A stretch of DNA of 60,861 bases, taken from a virus. Under the pieces are notes generated by a model. That model had not been told where the DNA came from. It searched no databases and saw nothing but the letters and a program-made list of their open reading frames with translations. How positions within the stretch are numbered: the stretch's first letter is position 1; every line of letters starts with the position of its first letter. Positions 32,907 to 43,800 of this stretch are shown here, one piece after another. The DNA lies in IMG/VR virus record IMGVR_UViG_3300029787_000017, positions 1 through 60,861 of that record, one strand, 5' to 3'. Both the position numbers and the translations under genes were made by a program.

Positions 32907-35414
32907 TCAAGATTGAGGTTTGAGAGTGATGGTTGGATTAGTGCTATTGAGATTTCCGTATAGGTACTGAGAATCAGATGTGGGAACACCAATCATCTTC
33001 CAAGTAACAGTGGGGTAAGTACATTTTCCTACCCTTGGGTTTCCTGTGTATCCAAGACCATTTAGTTCACTAATAGGTGTTGTATTAGATGTTAAAATAT
33101 CGTCCACGGGGACTATAAAGCTACTAAACCTTCCTCCACCTCTCTCAGATACTGACAGAGTTTGAGTTGTTTTCTTTTTCTTTCCTGTAGTTGTAAAAGA
33201 TAATGAGTGAGGTGAGGGGAATCTGGGAACATTAGGCTCTTGATAGATATCATTAGCAGCAAATGCTACATAGATAACAAAATCATCATACCCCTTCTCA
33301 ACCCACACTCCTGCATACTGTGATGGCATGGGGTTGTTGTCATCTCTCTCATAACCTCTATGAATTTGTGGCAAACAATTAGCAAATTCGACATCCACCA
33401 TGTAGTCTGCTAACCAAGGACAAGCATCTCTATTAAACTTAATTCTCTTAGAGATGTAATGGAAGTTCACTTTACTATAAGCGTCTCCTGTTTCGGTGTT
33501 TGTAAACCCTGCTAACCTTGATGGTGCTGCTGCTCCGTCTGGTCCTGTGCCGTCTGCGTTAGTAATTTGCTTATTACTTCCTGCAACAATTGCAGCATCA
33601 GTAACACCGCCATCCTCTGTAACACCTAGGAATGTGTTAATGTAATCATTAGGGAATAGCCCTTTATCACTGATGTCCTGGAGTTGACACCATTGAGACA
33701 TATCCCAATCAGGGTATGAAGGTATGGCGATTTGAGCACCATTACTTCCTACCCCATACTTACCAATGATATATTGTCGAATATACTGTAAGCTATCGTT
33801 TGTCGTAACTGTATCCCCAGCAAACTGAGACTGGTAGAAATCGTATAAAGCACCCTCTGGCCCAAAGTTCCACCCTCCAAAGACATAGCCAGCAGCCACA
33901 ACGCTTACATTATCAGTATCGTTAGTCTCAGCAGCAAGAGCGCCGTTAAAGTGATTAACTACTTTTCGTAACTCTGTGTCAAGTTGTGCTTTTCCTACCG
34001 CTGGATTAGCTAAGGATAATTGTGGCATAGCTGCTGCAATACCTGCTCTCTCATTGTAAGCTAGTTCTGCTGTTCTAAAGAAGGGTCGGATATCTACTAC
34101 ATCAGAGTTTTCAATTACTTGAGCACCTTCAGTATCTGTTCCTCCTGCTCTTTGTACAAAGACATACGCGAGGGGAAGAATTGATTGACCTACTAGCTCT
34201 ACAGCGTTAGTCTCTAAACCCTCTGCAATTAGTGGGGCTAAGTTTAAAAGATCGTCTGGGGATGGGAATGATCCTCGAACATCTTGTGTAAGCCCATTCC
34301 CTGAAGTCGCTAGAAACCCTAAGTTTGCAGAGTTTTGGTCCGCAGCGTGAGCCAGAATCATGGGGTTGCCATACTCATCTAGTGCTGGTTCAGGCCTATA
34401 TGAGCTATCAATGTCTGTCATGCCTTGGAAATTAGCACCAATACCTGCGCCTCGAACCACCCCTAGCACTGGGGTTGTTATGTCAGAGACAACTCCATTC
34501 CTAATTACTTTAGAAGAACGAGCATCAACAGGCTTAGTATACATGAATACTAAATCAACCCTACTTTCAACACCTGTTATATTGATTCTTTCTCCGTTCT
34601 CGTTTACATAATAAAAATCGTCATCACTGAATGCTGGAATCTCTACCGATAACTCATTAGGAACATCTACTACTGCTAACCTACTCACGCCTCTCCACTT
34701 TTTAACAAAGTGGGTCTCAGCTAATGGAAGTTTTCCAAACCCTACGATAGCATTAGTGGTAGAGTAACTAGGCAAGAGATATGAGTCTAAGGTGCTGTTA
34801 AAACTCTTTGCCCAAAGTAAGGCTTGACTGATGACGAAAGGACCGTATCCTCCTGGGCCTGTACCTCCTGCATAACTTAATGGGTCTGTTGTTAAGCCTC
34901 CTGCATCTCCTGCGTAAGAGGTTTCTCGTACAGACCAAGTAAACGCTCTTTCAGATAAACCGTTCATAGCTAGTGCATCTGCTGATAACGAAGACTTAAA
35001 TCTATCTAACGCTGTAACTAGTAAACTACTATTAGTGCTTCCAGCGTTGTTTGTTACAGCAGTCCAAGCGTCAACGTCACCAAGTGCGGTACCCATAACC
35101 TCAGTGAGGTATTGTAAAGGCTGTTTTGTTGTAGCATCATTTACCCTGGCTGTGAACCTTCCAGGGTTAACTCTAACTAGTCGATCCCCTCCTGTAGAGA
35201 AAGGCTTCAACTCCGCAATGTCCTGCCTCTTAATGTCCTGCACTGAGTTTTCTGTAATAGACTGTTGAAGTTGATCTCTTAACCATAAACAGTTTTCTTG
35301 TAACTGCTTAATTGGAATGTTATCTACTTCAAAGTAGTAGGGATCATTTTGTTTAAATAATCTTACAGGTTCAGTAAACCTAAAGGAGCTTTCATTGTAT
35401 CTAAATTGTGCCAT
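32907..35414 (-). CDS. Baseplate/fibre-region structural protein (835 aa)
   Basis: An 835-residue protein. The N-terminus contains NDPYYFEVDNIPIKQLQENC, a pattern (aromatic-DN-x-P-L/I-x-x-L) seen in many T4-like marine phage baseplate or fibre proteins and shared with the next gene. The rest is beta-rich, Gly/Ser/Thr-rich and without catalytic motifs. I infer a fibre or baseplate-attached protein. Start and stop overlap the neighbours (TAATG at 35414), typical of one structural operon. Confidence 0.7.
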   Translation of the reverse strand: MAQFRYNESSFRFTEPVRLFKQNDPYYFEVDNIPIKQLQENCLWLRDQLQQSITENSVQDIKRQDIAELKPFSTGGDRLVRVNPGRFTARVNDATTKQPLQYLTEVMGTALGDVDAWTAVTNNAGSTNSSLLVTALDRFKSSLSADALAMNGLSERAFTWSVRETSYAGDAGGLTTDPLSYAGGTGPGGYGPFVISQALLWAKSFNSTLDSYLLPSYSTTNAIVGFGKLPLAETHFVKKWRGVSRLAVVDVPNELSVEIPAFSDDDFYYVNENGERINITGVESRVDLVFMYTKPVDARSSKVIRNGVVSDITTPVLGVVRGAGIGANFQGMTDIDSSYRPEPALDEYGNPMILAHAADQNSANLGFLATSGNGLTQDVRGSFPSPDDLLNLAPLIAEGLETNAVELVGQSILPLAYVFVQRAGGTDTEGAQVIENSDVVDIRPFFRTAELAYNERAGIAAAMPQLSLANPAVGKAQLDTELRKVVNHFNGALAAETNDTDNVSVVAAGYVFGGWNFGPEGALYDFYQSQFAGDTVTTNDSLQYIRQYIIGKYGVGSNGAQIAIPSYPDWDMSQWCQLQDISDKGLFPNDYINTFLGVTEDGGVTDAAIVAGSNKQITNADGTGPDGAAAPSRLAGFTNTETGDAYSKVNFHYISKRIKFNRDACPWLADYMVDVEFANCLPQIHRGYERDDNNPMPSQYAGVWVEKGYDDFVIYVAFAANDIYQEPNVPRFPSPHSLSFTTTGKKKKTTQTLSVSERGGGRFSSFIVPVDDILTSNTTPISELNGLGYTGNPRVGKCTYPTVTWKMIGVPTSDSQYLYGNLNSTNPTITLKPQS

Positions 35415-38400
35415 TAGTTATACCTCTTGAGGTCAAAGATGTTAGAGGACCTAAATCCTTTAATCGCAGAACCATCATACGCTTCTGCGCCTGTAGTGGT
35501 TTGGTCTGCCGAACGATAAATCGTCGCTCGCTTAGGTCGCCCAGACCCTCCAAACGCTGCGTTTTTGGAGTTGGCAAAGGTGTTACCTCCAGACTCATCT
35601 AAGAAGCATTGAGTAGGGTTATCGTCTAGGAACTCTTTGCAGTAATAAAAACCAGACATAGCTATTGCAGCAGGAACGTATGGATCCCCTGTATTTTTAT
35701 CACTTATCTTTAAAAGATTTGGGTATAGCGAACTTAAAGAGTTATCACCGACAGGGACAACCGCTGAGACATTGGCTGACATATTATACCCTTGAGAATA
35801 TACTTGATATGCTGCACCCGTCTCCCAATGAACGGGTTGTCCGTTATGGGGGAACGCACCTTTTGCGAAGCCCCAAGTAGCATCGTGAGCTAGGAATTTA
35901 GTGCAAGAGTTAGGTGAGAAGTAGATTCTGAATAGACCTTGATTGTTATAACTGCCTCCTGTAGACCCATATATTGTTTGAGGATTGCGAGTATAGGCAC
36001 CCGAAACAGCAAGCCCTGCCCCATGAAGCCTCTTTGCGGTATCTTCATTTACTATACCGCTGACAGGATAAAATCTTCCGAAAGGGTCATTAAGTCCGAC
36101 ACCGCTTGGGACTTGCCATAAACCCGAGACAGAACCGTTACCGAAAGTATCTAACACGCTTAGGATGCCCGTGTCAGGAGTTCCTGAAGGAGCCCCCGAG
36201 GCTGGAATATGAACTGCTGTTGCAGCCGTATTGCCAGCTTCTAAAGCCGAAGTCCATATAGCACTTGGACCATGATACCCAACATCTGAAGGGTAACACC
36301 CACTTACAGACGTAAACGCACTCTTTAATTCAGAGTTATCAGCCATGTTCCAAATCATAAGACGATCACAAACACTTCCACTTGCGTTGTACACTACTCC
36401 ATCCATTGGACTGTTAGCAGTTCCCACAGGGAAATGAACATTAGTTACATTTACCTTGCTTCCGTTTACTGCTCTAAGGCAAACTCCTCCAAGGGTTACA
36501 TTTTCTAAGGTCTGTGTTGTCATCTTAGCTGAGTTTAAGAAATCAGTAGTAATAAGATATTGGTTGTTACGAGTTTTAGCAGTAAATGTAGGGAAGGGAC
36601 TGAAGGTGAAGTTGAGCCCTGCTGCATTTCCTAAATCATCTAGGTATGCTGCGGCTACTCCTGCTGCAATCTGTGGGTTGGGGTAGAACTGGATTGATCC
36701 ATTTTTAATTAAACCACTTAAGTTAAGATTATCATTAGTTTTATAGTCCTGCGTCAATGCAAGCATTGTCCTGCCTTGATCGAACTCACCCCAGAAGTTG
36801 TGATAGTCTCCACAATCATTCATATTAATTTCTGAATTATTGTTGGCAACTAAACATGCCCTAGTGGAATGAAGCTCTACAGAGGTATGGTTTCCTCCAG
36901 AGCTAAGATCAAACCCACTTCCGTCTACAGCGAAAGAATCTCTTACCCTAGGAGGACCGATATTTAATGTAGAGTTGTCTTCTACAAGAGCGTCAATTCC
37001 AAACTGAGCTATGCATGTGGGTCCATGTAAGCCTAACTTAGATTGCCGTTGTCCTGCAATACCTGCTACGAATTGTTGCTTAGTGTAAGCATTAGGTCCT
37101 AGTAAAAGAGTGGCTCCCGTTTGCGTTCCAAAGAACTCTGCTTCTGAGGAATCTTTAGCAGCAACAAGCATTCCAGGGGAGACAGTCTTCTGGCTAACAT
37201 GTGCCGCATCTCTTTGCATTGTAGAGTGGACGAAGTTAGCGTATGAATTATTCTCTACTGCAATAGCGGGAAGAACTCCAAACCCTATGCTATCCGCATT
37301 ATTCACTACTCCGTGAGCACCACTAAAGATCATGTGTCCATAGTACTGTGGTATGTGATTTTTTCTCTTAAGATTAAAGCTAGATTGATTTCTTAAAACA
37401 ATGTGCTGTGCGTTTGCTCTGAAGTCGTACTGCTTTCTAACGGCTTGTCCAGTTGTTACACCTGGTGAGGCTGGGTCTCCATCTATTGTAAAGGTGTCGT
37501 ATTCAATATCTGTATTCTTTGCTAGAATTCCTTCGTCAGTATGATCCTCAACGCATAACTGTTCTACGCGCATATTACTATTAACAAGCTCTGAGCCTTT
37601 CTTATTTCCATAAATATCTAGAAGACCTCGTAGATACAACTTAGAATTAGATGCATGTAAGCCCTTCTTAGTATTCATCTCTAGATTTATGAACCCTCCT
37701 GTGGCTGGAAGCTCGACGGATTCTCGTGGAAGCCCTCCATCAAAAGTACTATTATTTAACTCCAAGCCCACAGTGTTTCTAGACATCGAGAATATGGTAT
37801 CATAGCCAGAGGCAGGTAAGTCTAAGCCTGGATTCCAAGCGTAAGGAGGTCTCTTCTCTGTATCAGTGCTATAAGTTCCTGACACTACAGCACTTAAGGT
37901 AATGTGGCTATTAAAAGCTAAAATACCAGTGCCTTTATCTGGGACTCTAGTTGTCGCTGTATCTCTGCTGTAATTTCTATACGCAAAGGCTGATCTAGAT
38001 AAAGTAACCTCTGAGTTATCGAAATAGAACCCTGCGTTATTGCATCTAACGGCAGCACAATTCTCTAAAACCACATTAGAGTTGTGAACTTGGACGCCAT
38101 TTTGGCGACCGCCTCCTCCGACAGCCGCTTCTCCATCAACAAAGAAATTCCTAATATAGATGGGTCCAACACAATTCCTAACACTTAAATGCGCTAAAGA
38201 ATTTCCATAAATACCTCCTCCTACTTTCTTATCAACAGTGAGAGAGTCTCTAAGTAAACGTGAGCCTGTGTACTGATCAACTGCACTAACGTCAGTAATG
38301 GGAAGCTGGTTATCTGTTCCTGCTTTTTCATAGGTTTCTATTCCAAACCTGTACGGAGTTCCTGGGAGGAACGTAGCTGAAGGATTCTTAATTCCTACAT

Positions 38401-39064
38401 TCAAACAACCAATTCTTTCATTAAACTGAGGGTACAGCACACTATTTACTGCGCTTAGTCTTGCTAACTCAGGTTTGGTCCCCCCTCCATTAACAGTGCT
38501 GCTTGTGCTTATGGCTGAAATAGAGCAGTCTTGGTTTGTGCCTGAGAAAATAGTTCCACTTACATCACCTGAGTCGTAGTAATCTACATATTGATTTCCT
38601 AGAGCAGCCTCTCTACCTTTAATGGTTGATGAAGTTGTATAGCTTTTTACATAGTTTCTATTTATAATCTCAATAGAACCTTCTTCCTCTATCCTAAAAT
38701 CATGTAATTCTAACGTACCTAAATCTCCAAAGTTAGCAACCTCAATGAATACTGGGAACCTAATAACTTTTGGTAGAGATGCAATACAAGAACTCACAGA
38801 AGTGAAGATTCTAGAGTTTGCCTGTAGATCGGCAGTAGGCGCGTCGGCAGAAACCGAAAGTGCGAACCCTGGGACTGAAGACGTAGGGAAGCCTTGCTGT
38901 TCCCACAGTTCGTATGTTCTTTCTTCTAAATCATACAGGGGAACATTATCTTCTTCCCAGTTGTAGAACGTGCTGGTATCAAACTTAGACACATAAGGAG
39001 TCCAAGAATTAAATAGGGGAGTGCTCCCACTTGCTGTATAAATGTCGCCTCGAATAAATACCAT
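35414..39064 (-). CDS. Beta-helix-type tail fibre or baseplate protein (1216 aa)
   Basis: A 1216-residue protein. The N-terminal part holds STFYNWEEDNVPLYDLEERT (about 31-50), the same attachment-like motif as in the 835-residue gene. A long middle part has short repeats of strand-turn type: VHNSNVVLENCAAVRCNNAG, then FYFDNSEVTLSRSAF, then LELNNSTFDG and LHASNSKLYLRGLLDIYGN, which is the signature of a right-handed parallel beta helix. Such helices form receptor-binding or glycan-degrading tailspikes; I see no clear catalytic residues. Adsorption role inferred. Confidence 0.75.
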   Translation of the reverse strand: MVFIRGDIYTASGSTPLFNSWTPYVSKFDTSTFYNWEEDNVPLYDLEERTYELWEQQGFPTSSVPGFALSVSADAPTADLQANSRIFTSVSSCIASLPKVIRFPVFIEVANFGDLGTLELHDFRIEEEGSIEIINRNYVKSYTTSSTIKGREAALGNQYVDYYDSGDVSGTIFSGTNQDCSISAISTSSTVNGGGTKPELARLSAVNSVLYPQFNERIGCLNVGIKNPSATFLPGTPYRFGIETYEKAGTDNQLPITDVSAVDQYTGSRLLRDSLTVDKKVGGGIYGNSLAHLSVRNCVGPIYIRNFFVDGEAAVGGGGRQNGVQVHNSNVVLENCAAVRCNNAGFYFDNSEVTLSRSAFAYRNYSRDTATTRVPDKGTGILAFNSHITLSAVVSGTYSTDTEKRPPYAWNPGLDLPASGYDTIFSMSRNTVGLELNNSTFDGGLPRESVELPATGGFINLEMNTKKGLHASNSKLYLRGLLDIYGNKKGSELVNSNMRVEQLCVEDHTDEGILAKNTDIEYDTFTIDGDPASPGVTTGQAVRKQYDFRANAQHIVLRNQSSFNLKRKNHIPQYYGHMIFSGAHGVVNNADSIGFGVLPAIAVENNSYANFVHSTMQRDAAHVSQKTVSPGMLVAAKDSSEAEFFGTQTGATLLLGPNAYTKQQFVAGIAGQRQSKLGLHGPTCIAQFGIDALVEDNSTLNIGPPRVRDSFAVDGSGFDLSSGGNHTSVELHSTRACLVANNNSEINMNDCGDYHNFWGEFDQGRTMLALTQDYKTNDNLNLSGLIKNGSIQFYPNPQIAAGVAAAYLDDLGNAAGLNFTFSPFPTFTAKTRNNQYLITTDFLNSAKMTTQTLENVTLGGVCLRAVNGSKVNVTNVHFPVGTANSPMDGVVYNASGSVCDRLMIWNMADNSELKSAFTSVSGCYPSDVGYHGPSAIWTSALEAGNTAATAVHIPASGAPSGTPDTGILSVLDTFGNGSVSGLWQVPSGVGLNDPFGRFYPVSGIVNEDTAKRLHGAGLAVSGAYTRNPQTIYGSTGGSYNNQGLFRIYFSPNSCTKFLAHDATWGFAKGAFPHNGQPVHWETGAAYQVYSQGYNMSANVSAVVPVGDNSLSSLYPNLLKISDKNTGDPYVPAAIAMSGFYYCKEFLDDNPTQCFLDESGGNTFANSKNAAFGGSGRPKRATIYRSADQTTTGAEAYDGSAIKGFRSSNIFDLKRYN

Positions 39065-39065
39065 A

Positions 39066-39692
39066 TCAGAAATTAATTGTCCATCTAAATATTAAACTAA
39101 AATCACTAGTTTTTTCTATTGCTGTAAATGTTCTATACGCCGCAAGCATAGAACTATGAGGATCTATAGTGCCTAGAGGGTCTCTCAAAAACAATCCAAC
39201 TTCTGATAGGGATGCTGTCTCTCCTGCTGAATCAACGAGTCCATTCGCAGCCTCCTCATCTACGACTAGAGTGTATCTAACCGAAGTGTCATTAATCCTA
39301 GTAATTTTTCCTGCTGGTATCAAAGCGAAAGCATTATTAGATCCCCACGACCCTGTAGGGCGCACTAAGTTAGCTTCTTCAATAAACAGGTTGCTGCCTC
39401 CTCCGTACTGAGCGTATGTCAACTCTCCTGAGAGTTGATAAGTACTGCTCACCTCTAAAATGTCTGTAGGGACCCCTGTGGCGCGGCCCGAAGTTCCTAA
39501 CTGGAATCTATCAATTTGATAATCCAGGATATTATTTGACCCAGAACCTGTGAATAAGGCTGCTAATCCTGTACCCATACCTGACACAATAACATTGTGA
39601 TCGTCAAATACGACCTCTTCTTTACCGTCAGTATATTGTTTAACGATAGTTAAGTGTCCATTAATTCCTAGCTCTTCAGTAAAAGTTTTCAT
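39066..39692 (-). CDS. Tail fibre/baseplate-associated protein (208 aa)
   Basis: A 208-residue, beta-rich protein. The N-terminus (LTIVKQYTDGKEEVVFDDHN then VIVSGMGTGLAALF) has the same plan as the next gene (VEIYEGDELIHKESNLIMDG), so the two share a domain. The C-terminus SEVGLFLRDPLG with AAYRTFTAIEKTSDFSLIFR and WTINF is a pattern found in many phage tail proteins. It overlaps its neighbour by 4 bp. Probably structural, fibre- or baseplate-bound. Confidence 0.7.
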   Translation of the reverse strand: MKTFTEELGINGHLTIVKQYTDGKEEVVFDDHNVIVSGMGTGLAALFTGSGSNNILDYQIDRFQLGTSGRATGVPTDILEVSSTYQLSGELTYAQYGGGSNLFIEEANLVRPTGSWGSNNAFALIPAGKITRINDTSVRYTLVVDEEAANGLVDSAGETASLSEVGLFLRDPLGTIDPHSSMLAAYRTFTAIEKTSDFSLIFRWTINF

Positions 39693-40870
39693 TTAAAATA
39701 TAATTTCCATTTTAGTTTTAAATCTCTATAGTGCGCTACTCCCGCATAGGTCTTTGCTGAAGCACTCTCTACAGTTCTAGCATAGCCTAGATTCTCAGTT
39801 AATGATTTTGTTGAAAACAGTCTATACTTCCTAGGATTATTTAGGGGATCAAACAAATAAGGAGGAGTATTTCCTTCTTGAAGAGTTTTTTTCATGTCAA
39901 TAGTCCAGAGACCCATGTTATATATACCTCCATAGAAATTAGAGAGACCTACATCTCCAGAGCCAATCATTACCTCATACACAATTTCCCCAGTGCTCGA
40001 CCAGCTTTCGCCTGAGTTTCTATTGTCTAAACTAGCAGATACAGTTAATCCACTGTATGAGCTACTTAGTTCGTAGCCTTGTGCGGCAGCATTCCCGCCA
40101 TGAGGAACACTAGACATTACCATATTTACAAAACCTGAAGTGTCCATGGATTCTGCTTCATTAAATATTCCTTTGTACACTCCAGAATACGCGACATCTC
40201 CAGGCAGGTAATTGCTCCCAGAGAATCCAGAAAACTGTGTTCCACCTGCACCGCTGCCTTCAGGCCAGCACCCTAGAAAAGATGCAGCTACAGACGAATA
40301 AGATGCTAGATCAGTATTATTAAAATGATTATAATGGTACTCACGAGGAACAAGATTTAAGTTCTGGCCGTTTCCTGCAACATAAGAACTCAAAATATAA
40401 GTGCTTAACACAGCAGAAACATCACTTCCCATCTCTAGGGAACTCATTGCAGGATTGGGAGGAGAGGTAAGTGCTGGCACTGGATCGTAAGAACTCACCA
40501 TCGCATAATTAAGTGCCGCACCGCTTTGCTTAATACCGTCTCCACCGTGCCTCATAAAAGCGCAAACCGCTGATGCTCCTCTAAACTTTGCTCCTGATGT
40601 TCCTGATAAAAGGGCAGCCTTATCTTCCGTGTACTCATGTGCATTCTGTTGATAGGATTGTTCTGCTGTCCCAAACGAAATAGCAGCAATGCGGTAGTTT
40701 GAAGCATCTAAGATGGCTTTGGTTGCCAAAGTAGTGTCTTCTCCTAAAGCTGAAACGGAAGGAGAGATTGTCATAATGTCAGCCATTAACTGGCTGGCTC
40801 CATCCATTATTAAGTTACTTTCTTTATGAATTAACTCGTCGCCTTCATAGATCTCTACTTCACCTCTCAT
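39689..40870 (-). CDS. Tail fibre/baseplate-associated protein (393 aa)
   Basis: A 393-residue protein. The N-terminal domain (MRGEVEIYEGDELIHKESNL) parallels the 208-residue gene after it. The remainder is Ser/Gly/Ala-rich, and the C-terminus ends AGVAHYRDLKLKWKLYF, again like a beta-strand finish seen in that neighbour (FSLIFRWTINF). No enzyme motif. The order wedge, two related small proteins, then long fibres suggests an adaptor row between baseplate and fibres; this is inference from position. Confidence 0.68.
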   Translation of the reverse strand: MRGEVEIYEGDELIHKESNLIMDGASQLMADIMTISPSVSALGEDTTLATKAILDASNYRIAAISFGTAEQSYQQNAHEYTEDKAALLSGTSGAKFRGASAVCAFMRHGGDGIKQSGAALNYAMVSSYDPVPALTSPPNPAMSSLEMGSDVSAVLSTYILSSYVAGNGQNLNLVPREYHYNHFNNTDLASYSSVAASFLGCWPEGSGAGGTQFSGFSGSNYLPGDVAYSGVYKGIFNEAESMDTSGFVNMVMSSVPHGGNAAAQGYELSSSYSGLTVSASLDNRNSGESWSSTGEIVYEVMIGSGDVGLSNFYGGIYNMGLWTIDMKKTLQEGNTPPYLFDPLNNPRKYRLFSTKSLTENLGYARTVESASAKTYAGVAHYRDLKLKWKLYFK

Positions 40871-43800
40871 CTAATTTACCACCTCTAAATCTTTAGCCTG
40901 GTTACTTAATGGAGTAGAACCAGCTATTGCGGCCTGGTAAGCAAACAATGGGTTCCAAGAGGGATGTAAACGATAGTTTAATCTACTTCCTCCTTCACGA
41001 CCCATAACTTTGAAAGTCGCCTCCTTATCTCTCGACGCAAGGACAGTCTGGTATGTTCCCACACCAGAGCCCATTAAGCCTGTAAAGAATTTTAATACTC
41101 CTTGCAATTCTTGTTTATCCAGTTCAATCTTATCTTCTTTAACGAAAGGTCTAAATGGAGTTCCTAAAGTTCTTACTCCCGTATTAGTTCCAATCGCTGC
41201 ATTCTCTCTTTGAGTTACATCTTGTAGTTTAATATCGTCAACCAAAAGATACTTACTCTCATCAGCGGTTGGGAGAAGGAAAACCTCTACATAGTAGTTT
41301 GTTTCATCCGTATGAACCCCATCATCTGCTTTGTAAACCTGCTCAGGGACAGGTATTACTTGTAAGTACTCCATGTTATTATAGATAGATCTATTTCTAG
41401 TGTCAAATTTAATATTAAGATTAGTAAATTCTTCAGACTGTATATCTTTTAAAGAAGTATTATTAATTCTAAGGGAACCGTATGCATCAATATTGCCTAA
41501 GCAAGCTTTATTTTCTCCGAACCTCTGATCTCTAGTGTAGTTGGGGAAGGTGTGAATAAAGGCCAGTTCATTTTTAACCTTAGAGATGCTCAACTCGCCC
41601 TCCTTATGCCACACCCAGCGACCATCCGCTAACCTATTCCCTTCTGAAACTAATGGAGAGTAGTTAGGAACGAAGCTCCACATATATCCTTCTGTTGGGT
41701 TAGTATGAATCCATACACCCATACTCTCTCCTCCTAGATTATTAGTGTTTTCTTCTGCAACCAAAGCACTAATGTCTAAAGAGAATACATGCTCTGGAAC
41801 AAGATGATTAGCTCTAGGGCCATAAGATGACAAATCAAATCTCATCCTGGGAAGGCCGCTTCGGGATTTTTGTTTGATTACAGTGTTATTAATTAAGAAA
41901 TTCTCTTGTCCAGCTTCTGCAAAAGCTTCATTTAATTTAAATATTCTAAACTCATTTGATGAAGGAGCACCTGAGGTTTGCACAAACTCCACACCACTTA
42001 ATATTTCAGCATTTCTAAACTCAGCGTTTAGACTCTTGCCTGGAGTAAACTCCCCAGAGAGAGGAAGCACCATATCATTCACCGCACTAGCAATATAGGT
42101 TCCTGATGCATAACCATTAGCAACCGTAGATGCGTACACCGCTGAAACCGAGAAAACACCTGAGGGTCCCCCCGCAATAGCAATGGAGTTTTCTGTGCTT
42201 GATGCAATAAAGTTTCCTAGTAACCCATTATGGCTTGTGGTGTTGGCAAATCTTCCTGCAATCTTAAAGTTTGAATTATACAGAGCCCTGCCAAAAACTT
42301 GAGCAAAGATGTTTGGGCCTGTCTCCTCTAAAGAATTTGCGCCTATGGGATGTCTTTCGTAGAAAGTGCAATAATCTTTAAAGGTTTTGTGTAGTCCTCT
42401 TCCAAACTTAAAGTCTCTGTAGGTTGCAAAAGTGTCTCCTGTATATCCACTAGCTATGGCAGAGTTAGCTATGGATTGTTCAGCATTCCACCAATCAGAA
42501 CTAGCGGAGTAAGCAGAAGGGTCACTAGCTATTAGTTCTCTAGCCGTAGCTAATGCAAGTTTCTCATTTACACTGTGCATGGCGGCATATATAGCAGGTA
42601 GCTGACCCCTATCTTGGTGGTGAGCTTGGCCTCCCACTGTGGTTACAGTATATATTTGGAAATAGTCTGTGGCAGCAGCACCTAAGGTAGCACCATCTCC
42701 ATAAACATAAACTACGTCAACCTCATAATACCAAGCATTAGCTGCTGTCGCGTTAGTAGTCTTTTTTAATTCTGGGGCATCTGTCACTCTATATACAAGC
42801 CTCTCAGACTCATCGCCTCCTGCTGTAGCTACTGCGGCAATCTTATCACCCACCACAAGGTTGCCTACGGATAACCCAGGTAAGTTGACCGCAGATGCTC
42901 CGTGATGAATACCGTCTTGATCTTTAACTCCTATTTTTATGGTGGTTGTAGATGTTCCTGCTAAATTAACCCTACCATTAGTATTAGTACTACCCCAACC
43001 AGACATCCATCTATAGTTTCCTATATTATTCCATCGCTCTTCGCCCACTCCTACAAGAGGAGAGGAGCTTAATCCACGGTAGGGGTATGTCCTGCTCGTA
43101 GCAGCCCCTGAGAAGCTCCGTGGTGAGTCCAAATCTTCACATTGATCCCAAACACCTGATAAACTCGCAGCGTCCTGAACGGGGTAGAAGGCGTTAGCGG
43201 AGTAGAGGTAACCTAAGGTTAATTCTCCAAGCCCAGAACCTGCTATGCTGTCATAGCCACCAAACTCCATCGTAGAGGCATCCCAGTTAGTAGGAGCATT
43301 AAAACCTCCCCGATCATAATAACCTTCTTCAGGTAATGTGAATCGGAAATTTCTTCTTCTTAAAGATCTTCTAGGGGCAGCAGTAGTTACGACTGAAGAG
43401 GATATTAATCTATCATCGAATGTATCTACGTTATCTCTTTTAAAGGTATTAAAGGCGTCCCTTCCGTGATGAGATCCTGGAGGACCTGTCATTAGAACCC
43501 CGCTTGCTTCAAACCCCTGCATTACGCCTGATGGATTTCCGCTTGATCCAGCATCAGTGTGGTCTAGTCCAGCGTAGTCCCAGTCTGTAGAAGACACGGA
43601 GTACTCTTCTGAAGCAGAAGCGTTAAGATTAATGCGAGGAATTGCGTGAGCAGGTACAAACTTTTTTATAACTCTAGATGCTTCAAAAAAGGAGGTCTTA
43701 GAGTCTCCTTCTAATGTAGTTTTAGCAAAATCAAAATCATCACTCTCATAATCAACAAACAAATGAGAGGATTTACCATTCCACAAACCTAAAACATCAT

